This document shows, one piece after another, positions 59,635 through 64,000 of a DNA stretch of 64,000 bases (the stretch's first letter is position 1; every line of letters begins with the position of its first letter). Where the stretch lies: assembly GCF_001676875.1 (NCBI RefSeq), contig NZ_JYKA01000005.1:1-64000 (forward strand). The letters run 5' to 3'. Under the pieces are notes generated by a model. The model did not search any database and was not told the origin of the DNA. It saw only the letters and a program-made list of their open reading frames with translations. This DNA comes from Chromobacterium subtsugae. Its GTDB lineage: Bacteria; Pseudomonadota; Gammaproteobacteria; Burkholderiales; Chromobacteriaceae. The position numbers and the translations under genes were made by a program.

Positions 59635-59646
59635 CCATTTTTGGGC

Positions 59647-60060
59647 TCAGCGGGCGAATTCGCGCTCGAGATCGTCGAGAGAGATGCCCCAGCTTTTCAT
59701 CATGTAGCTGAGCAGAGCCATTTCGCTGTCGCTGATGGTGCCGTCCGACTTGCTGATGTCCATGGCCAGCACGCAGGTCAGGATGCGCTTGCGGTGGTCG
59801 CTGACTTCGGACAGCAGGTTGTCGATTCTTTCGCGGTCCAGCAGGCGGATCGCGCCATCGTCGCCGGCTTCGTCCGACACATCGTCGCAGAAGTCGCGCA
59901 ATACCTGGGCGAACTGTTTGCGCGGCAGGTTGATCAGGTGGTAGACATGCAGCTTTTCCAGCAGCTCAAGCTCGCGCGGGTCCATATTGCCGTCGGTGAT
60001 CATGAACATGGCCAGGAGTCTGGCCAGCGCCTCTGGGCTGTTGGGCGGGTAGTTTCTCAT
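59647..60060 (-). CDS. TerB-like (tellurite resistance TerB family) protein
   Basis: 137 residues, all-helical. ARLLAMFMITDGNMDPRELELLEKL and VLAMDISKSDGTISDSEMALLSYMM are the two acidic helix pairs of TerB-like domains, likely to bind a divalent metal. No other tellurite genes are near, so a resistance role is not supported. It is 17 bp below a thioesterase-like gene. Confidence 0.82.
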   Translation of the reverse strand: MRNYPPNSPEALARLLAMFMITDGNMDPRELELLEKLHVYHLINLPRKQFAQVLRDFCDDVSDEAGDDGAIRLLDRERIDNLLSEVSDHRKRILTCVLAMDISKSDGTISDSEMALLSYMMKSWGISLDDLEREFAR

Positions 60061-60077
60061 GGCGCCATTCCTTTTTT

Positions 60078-60506
60078 CTATTGGCTGAGCTTGCCGGAAA
60101 ACGCTTCCGGCATGGGGGCGACTTTGCGTGCCTGGTAGTCGAAAAAGACGATACCTGTCTTCAATCTTGCCACTTCTTTGCCAGTGTTGTCATCGACTGC
60201 TTGATAAATGAGGTCGAGGCCGTGGCGGCCGATATCCGCGACGCCGATGCGGAAGCGCAGCCGGTCGCCGTGGAAGGCCTCGGCGCGGTAGCAGGCGGCG
60301 ACGTCGGCGATGACGATGCCGGCTCCCTCCACCGCCAGTTCGCTGGCGTAGCCCAGCTGTTTGAACAGGCGCAGCCTGGCTTCCTGGGCCAGTCTGAGCA
60401 GCGCGTCGTTGCCAAGATGTCCGGCGTAGTTGATGTCGCCGATGCGGACTTCCAGCGCGGTGTCGAAAATGAAGCGGGGCGGCAGTTCTATCTGGATGCG
60501 GGCCAT
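60078..60506 (-). CDS. Hotdog-fold thioesterase
   Basis: 142 residues, 4HBT-type. FIFDTALEVRIGDINYAGHLGNDALLRLAQEARLRLF carries the acidic N-Y-x-x-H-L-G-N-D form of the FadM/YbgC group, and VIADVAACYRAEAFHGDRLRFRIGVADIGRHGLDLIYQ the central sheet. It should cleave acyl-CoAs or similar thioesters; the chain is unknown. Divergent from the universal stress gene. Confidence 0.88.
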   Translation of the reverse strand: MARIQIELPPRFIFDTALEVRIGDINYAGHLGNDALLRLAQEARLRLFKQLGYASELAVEGAGIVIADVAACYRAEAFHGDRLRFRIGVADIGRHGLDLIYQAVDDNTGKEVARLKTGIVFFDYQARKVAPMPEAFSGKLSQ

Positions 60507-60641
60507 GGCGGGATCCTGCGGAGGTGGGCTGTGTGGCGGATATGGCCTTTATGTCAAAGGAAGCTAATCTGTGTCAAACGGTACCGGCAAGGGTTTGATA
60601 GACTGAAGGTGTAGGCCAAACTCGTAGAGGAGCTGAGCGTC

Positions 60642-61091
60642 ATGTATCAGAGAATCTTTGTGCCTGTCGACGATAGCGACACTTCCAATATGGCGCTGAA
60701 CGAGGCGTGCAAGCTGGCGAAGGAGTTCGGGTCGTCGATCAGGCTGGTCCACGTGGTGGATCTGGCGCAGTTCGGCTGGGGCGGGACGGAGTTTCTGGAC
60801 GCCACCGAATTGCAAAAGTCGATCAAGCAAGCCGGCGAGCAGGTGTTGGGACAGGCCGGCGAGCGCGCGAGGGCGCTGGGCGTGGAGCCGGAGTGCAAAA
60901 TCCTGGAGAGCTGGGGCGACAAGATCGCCGCGGTGTTGTCCGACGACGCCAGCGTCTGGGGCGCGGATCTCTTGGTGATGGGCACCCATGGTCTGGGCGG
61001 CCTGATGCACCTGCTGATGGGCAGCGTGGCTGAAGGCGTGCTGAAGGTGGCCGACATGCCGGTGCTGCTGATCCGCAACCCTGGCGATTAG
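60642..61091 (+). CDS. Universal stress protein (UspA family)
   Basis: 149 residues. MYQRIFVPVDDSDTSNMALNEACKLAKEF and LLVMGTHGLGGLMHLLMGSVAEGVLKVADMPVLLIRNP. The G-x2-G-x9-G-S/T loop GTHGLGGLMHLLMGS predicts ATP binding. It is expressed under stress in relatives. GAGGAGCTGAGCGTC precedes the ATG. A bidirectional terminator follows. Confidence 0.94.
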   Translation: MYQRIFVPVDDSDTSNMALNEACKLAKEFGSSIRLVHVVDLAQFGWGGTEFLDATELQKSIKQAGEQVLGQAGERARALGVEPECKILESWGDKIAAVLSDDASVWGADLLVMGTHGLGGLMHLLMGSVAEGVLKVADMPVLLIRNPGD

Positions 61092-61145
61092 TCAGCAGGC
61101 ATGGGCGGCGGCGCCTGTCGGCGATTGTTCGACATTCGGAATGTG

Positions 61146-61182
61146 AAAAAGCCAGCGCGGCGGAGGCCGGGCTGGCTTTTTT
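61146..61182. terminator. Bidirectional terminator between uspA-like and XRE-type genes
   Basis: AAAAAGCCAGC (61146-61156) pairs with GCTGGCTTTTT (61171-61181), with T tracts on both strands; it serves two convergent genes. Confidence 0.9.
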
Positions 61183-61195
61183 GTCGGACCGGATA

Positions 61196-61519
61196 TCAGC
61201 CGGCGGTGGCTTCGGCGCCGCCTTCCTGAGCTTCGATCTTGGTGCGAACCGCTTTGCGCAGGCTCTTGTACAGATCGGGGTGGGTCTCTTTCAGGTACTC
61301 GACGATCTCGAAGTCTTCGCGGCGTACCTTGGACAGGTCGATCTGCTCGACATGCACCAGGCGCAGCAGTTCGCGCACCGGCTTGGGCATGTTGCGGCCG
61401 CTTTCGTAGCGGGAGCCGCCGGATTGGGTGACGCCGATGCGGCTCCAGAATTCTTGCTGGTTCAGGCCAAGCTTGCGGCGGATTTCCCGAGGGTTCGGGA
61501 TTTTTTCAAACAGTTTCAT
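61196..61519 (-). CDS. XRE-type helix-turn-helix regulator
   Basis: 107 residues. The HTH is REIRRKLGLNQQEFWSRIGVTQSGGSRYESGRNMPKPVRELLRLVH (about 11-57). A helical acidic and basic tail follows (EDFEIVEYLKETHPDLYKSLRKAV). Probably an autoregulator: the upstream 250 bp are AT-rich with several inverted repeats. Target genes unknown. Confidence 0.9.
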   Translation of the reverse strand: MKLFEKIPNPREIRRKLGLNQQEFWSRIGVTQSGGSRYESGRNMPKPVRELLRLVHVEQIDLSKVRREDFEIVEYLKETHPDLYKSLRKAVRTKIEAQEGGAEATAG

Positions 61520-61785
61520 GAGTGTTCCTCTCGTATCTGAACAAATGGTTCTAGTATTTTTTTAGGACTTCGCCCTGCTTACTAAAAATAGCAAAAAAAA
61601 TTCAACAGGAATATTTATGATGCAGGGAAATTAGTGAAGTTCCATGAATTTGAAAATTCAACTTTGCTAATGTTAGCGGAATCTTATCGTCAAGGACAAT
61701 GGGATTTGATGGCGACGTCGTAATTTGGCTGAAAAAGTGTCGCAAATCTGCAATTGAGCTTGGCGGAACTAAAGAGGGGAGGGGT
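61520..61785. promoter_or_regulatory. AT-rich regulatory region with inverted repeats
   Basis: The region is much richer in A and T than its neighbours. It contains GAAC-N5-GTTC (61539-61551), close to the XRE start, and a long imperfect hairpin (61630-61671) with arms including ATTAG/CTAAT and TGAATTT/AAATTCA. No ORF of protein-like character was seen. It probably holds the promoter and operators of the XRE gene and the 3' flank of the SRP RNA. Confidence 0.45.
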
Positions 61786-61881
61786 GGCGAGCCTGACCCC
61801 CGGCACTTGCACTAAATAACTGTGGCTGCTTCCTTCCGGACCTGACCAGGTTCGCTATCGTGCAATGCGGGGAGGCCCGCC
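61786..61881 (-). ncRNA. ffs: Signal recognition particle RNA (4.5S RNA)
   Basis: About 96 nt on the minus strand. The conserved core GGTCAGGTCCGGAAGGAAGC, with its GGAA tetraloop, is present and continues into AGCC as in 4.5S RNA. The ends pair (GGCGGGCCT with AGGCTCGCC), giving the long hairpin of bacterial 4.5S RNA. With Ffh it targets membrane proteins to the translocon. Ends set by the terminal helix and may be off by a few bases. Confidence 0.95.
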
Positions 61882-62050
61882 ATAGAGAAAACGGATTGTA
61901 TCCAAAGCCGTGCTAGTTGCCAAGCATTTTTTATGCAGCGCTTTGCCTCCCCGCCGCCGAGCATGATGAGGAGGGCGGCCGCTATTGCCTGCCGGCCACG
62001 CCGGGTGCAGACTCTGGAACAGACTCAATAGCCAAGCGCAGGATTGTCTC

Positions 62051-63223
62051 ATGCCTACAGACGCATCCGGATTGCTGTCCGAACTGATCCGCTTCGATAC
62101 CACCAGCCGTTATTCCAATCTGCAGCTGATAGAGTGGGTGCGGGAATATCTGGCCGGCTTCGGCCTGACAAGCCGCCTGACTTATAATGATGATGGCAGC
62201 AAGGCCAATTTGTTCGCGCGCATCGGCGCCGAGGACCTGCCTTTGATCGTGCTGTCCGGCCACACCGACGTGGTGCCGGTGGATGGGCAGGATTGGCATT
62301 ATCCGCCGTTTGAGCTGACCGCCGGCGGCGATGGCCGCTTGTACGGCCGCGGCAGCGCCGACATGAAAGGCTTCATCGCCTGCGTGCTGGCCCGAGTGCC
62401 GGATTTCGTCAGGCTGGCCGCCGAAGGCAAGCTGGCGCAGGGCATAGGCATCGCGCTGTCCTACGACGAGGAGGTGGGCTGCCTGGGCGTGGGGCGCATG
62501 ATAGACGCGTTGATCGCCGATGGCGTGGATGTCGCCGGCTGCCTGGTGGGAGAGCCGACGTCGATGAAGCCGGTGATCGCGCACAAGGGCATCGCCCACT
62601 ATCGCTGCGTGGTCAAGGGAAGAGCGGCGCATTCGTCGCTGACGCCGCATGGCGTCAACGCCATCGAGTTCGCCGCCCGCCTGATCACCCATATCCGCAA
62701 GCTGGCAGATGCCGAGGCCGCGTTTGGCCACCGGCAGCCGCTGTACGACGTGCCGTTCACCACCATGCAGACTGGTTTGGTGCGCGGCGGCGTCGCCTGC
62801 AATATCGTGCCGGCCGATTGCGAGTTCATGTTCGAGTGCCGCTGGTTGCCGGGCGACGACCCGCAGCGGTTGGTGGCATCGGTCGCCGACTACGCCGCCA
62901 CCTTGGAGCAGGAAATGCAGGCGGTGGCCGGCGAGGCGCAGATTCGCATCGAGCCGGTGGTATACAGCCCCGCTTTCGAGTCCGACCCGTCGTCGTCCAT
63001 CCGGCGCTACGTCGTCAGCCTGTGCGGCTGCGAAGGCGGCGCCGGCGTCGCCTACACCACCGAAGCGGGTCTGTTCAGCCAGGCCGGCATGCCTTGCGTG
63101 GTGCTGGGGCCGGGCTCGATCGAGCAGGCGCACCGGCCGGACGAGTTTATCGAGGTGGCGCAGTTGCAGGCCTGCTATGATTGGTTGGGCAGGCTGGCGG
63201 ACGAGTTGATCCAGCCCAGATAG
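62051..63223 (+). CDS. argE: Acetylornithine deacetylase
   Basis: 390 residues, M20 peptidase family. Zinc-site motifs are VLSGHTDVVPVDGQDW, GRGSADMKGF, the catalytic Glu in YDEEVGCLG and Glu in GEPTSMKPV. It removes acetyl from N-acetylornithine in arginine synthesis. The GEPTSMKPVIAHKG and AAHSSLTPHGVNAIEFAARLI forms and length favour ArgE over DapE. Start ATG 62051 has AGGATTGTCTC ahead. Confidence 0.92.
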   Translation: MPTDASGLLSELIRFDTTSRYSNLQLIEWVREYLAGFGLTSRLTYNDDGSKANLFARIGAEDLPLIVLSGHTDVVPVDGQDWHYPPFELTAGGDGRLYGRGSADMKGFIACVLARVPDFVRLAAEGKLAQGIGIALSYDEEVGCLGVGRMIDALIADGVDVAGCLVGEPTSMKPVIAHKGIAHYRCVVKGRAAHSSLTPHGVNAIEFAARLITHIRKLADAEAAFGHRQPLYDVPFTTMQTGLVRGGVACNIVPADCEFMFECRWLPGDDPQRLVASVADYAATLEQEMQAVAGEAQIRIEPVVYSPAFESDPSSSIRRYVVSLCGCEGGAGVAYTTEAGLFSQAGMPCVVLGPGSIEQAHRPDEFIEVAQLQACYDWLGRLADELIQPR

Positions 63224-63294
63224 CTGTAAAAATTGTTTTGCACACATACAAAATAGGCTTCACAATCCACGCCCTGTAGCATCGAAGGTCATGT

Positions 63295-63334
63295 GAGCCC
63301 GCCCGGACGACCTCCGCGCGGGCTCGTTTCATTT
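63295..63334 (+). terminator. Hairpin between argE and the transporter gene
   Basis: GAGCCCGC (63295-63302) pairs with GCGGGCTC (63318-63325), then GTTTCATTT. It may end argE transcripts or be part of the transporter leader. Confidence 0.6.
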
Positions 63335-63355
63335 GTGGTGGTAGAGAGAACAACA

Positions 63356-64000
63356 ATGAGTGTGGACAAATCCAAATCGGGTGGAGAGGTCAAGCTGAGG
63401 GATGGATTCACGTCCAGCTTCGGCGTGCTGGCGGCGACGCTGGGCTCGGCGGTAGGCCTGGGCAATATCTGGAAGTTCCCGTATCTGACCGGCACCAATG
63501 GCGGCGCCGGTTTTCTGGTGGTGTACGTGCTGGCCACGCTGCTGGTGGGACTGCCGGTGATGATCTCCGAGATCATGCTGGGCCGCAAGGCCAAGCGCGA
63601 TGCGGTGACCACGTTGGCCAAACTGGCGCCGGCCGGGCAGCCGTGGTGGCTGGTGGGCGCTTTCGGCGTGTTTGCCGCCTTCCTGATCATGGCTTTCTAT
63701 TCCGAGGTTGCCGCCTGGGTGTTCGCCTATATTTTCAAGGCGATCGCCGGCGATATCCTGTCCAACGATCCCAAGGTGACGTCCGGCGCCTTCACCGCGC
63801 TGATCACGAATCCGGTTCAGTCGCTGCTGTGGCAATGGCTGGTTCTGGGCCTGATCGGCGGCATTCTGCTGATGGGCGTGTCGAAGGGGATCGAAGCGGT
63901 CACCAAGAAGCTGATGCCGCTGCTGTTCGCGCTGCTGCTGGTGATAGGCGCGCGCAGCCTGATGTTGCCGGGGGCAAGCCAGGGCCTGGCTTTCCTGTTC
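63356..64000 (+). CDS. Sodium-dependent transporter, NSS/SNF family (partial)
   Basis: 215 residues to the window edge, open. The first helix has SSFGVLAATLGSAVGLGNIWKFPYLTGTNGGAGF, the unwound Na+/substrate-binding region of LeuT-type transporters. Helices 2-5 follow. It imports an amino acid or related solute with Na+; the substrate cannot be read. AGAGAGAACAACA precedes the ATG at 63356. The rest of the gene (usually about 450 residues) lies outside. Confidence 0.93.
   Translation, partial: MSVDKSKSGGEVKLRDGFTSSFGVLAATLGSAVGLGNIWKFPYLTGTNGGAGFLVVYVLATLLVGLPVMISEIMLGRKAKRDAVTTLAKLAPAGQPWWLVGAFGVFAAFLIMAFYSEVAAWVFAYIFKAIAGDILSNDPKVTSGAFTALITNPVQSLLWQWLVLGLIGGILLMGVSKGIEAVTKKLMPLLFALLLVIGARSLMLPGASQGLAFLF

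Noticed and set aside
59647-60060. TerB-like gene as evidence of a tellurite-resistance cluster
   Set aside because: No terZ, terC, terD or terE genes are nearby; single TerB-like proteins are common.

Overview
The window looks like chromosomal DNA of a high-GC betaproteobacterium of the Neisseriales, most likely Chromobacterium or a close relative. This is inferred from protein character (phbB, a Neisseriales-type pilin-like domain, FKBP, pheA P-protein, DusC and TruC types) and from uniformly GC-rich codon use. No database search was possible, so the genus is an inference.

Positions 1-5585 are the integrase-proximal end of a prophage. A run of short, overlapping plus-strand genes of temperate-phage type (mostly unknown function, one Dam-type methylase) leads to an excisionase-like gene and a tyrosine integrase. 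The integrase ends about 155 bp from a tRNA-Ser(UGA) whose 3' end faces it, so that tRNA is the probable attachment site. One phage gene needs a -1 frameshift at a C7 run to be read through, and one zinc-ribbon gene sits on the opposite strand.

From 5586 to the end the window is ordinary chromosome with accessory pockets. 5.7-11.3 kb: recN, nadK and a CHASE-PAS histidine kinase with a FixJ-type regulator, all minus strand. 11.4-13.6 kb: msrA, a deacetylase-like gene, DUF1653 and a GNAT gene. 13.7-16.4 kb: dusC, a possible sRNA and an MscS channel with a cyclic-nucleotide domain. 16.4-19.6 kb: a UmuD-like self-cleaving protein with a palindromic operator and apparently no leader, divergent from a ParD-like/methionine aminopeptidase/YafY cluster. 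19.7-25.7 kb: three GNAT genes (two tandem paralogues), the rcnA/rcnR nickel-cobalt efflux pair with RcnR-type operators, a RidA remnant, and a MarR/Tet(X)-like monooxygenase pair with duplicated operators. 25.7-32 kb: dsbG, a DUF2628-pilin chimera, tdk, a dienelactone hydrolase, a nitroreductase, rlmJ and truC.

32-38.9 kb: a complete BMP-type nucleoside ABC importer (binding protein, double ATPase, two permeases) behind a strong promoter and a structured leader of about 210 nt, then moeA and a ferredoxin. 38.9-42.9 kb: a PerM/AI-2E family protein, dsbD and a hydrolase. 42.9-48.2 kb: pheA and a tightly coupled set (LOG-family hydrolase, small membrane protein, DAHP-synthase-like protein lacking most catalytic residues), then a uracil-DNA-glycosylase-like gene and a flavin oxidoreductase. 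48.5-54.1 kb: folE coupled to a BLUF photoreceptor, FKBP, msrC, phbB, rsgA, phhB and an M48 protease. 54.2-64 kb: orn, pgi, pncC, a fatty acid hydroxylase, xerC, a MoxR ATPase, a TerB-like gene, a thioesterase, uspA, an XRE regulator, the SRP RNA, argE and the start of an NSS transporter.

Functional threads include thiol and methionine-sulfoxide repair (msrA, msrC, dsbD, dsbG), pterin supply and recycling (folE, phhB), RNA modification and ribosome maturation (dusC, rlmJ, truC, rsgA, map), and metal/xenobiotic responses. The most unusual signals are the degenerate DAHP-synthase cluster, the structured nucleoside-transporter leader, the UmuD-like gene with its operator, and the possible programmed frameshift in the prophage.
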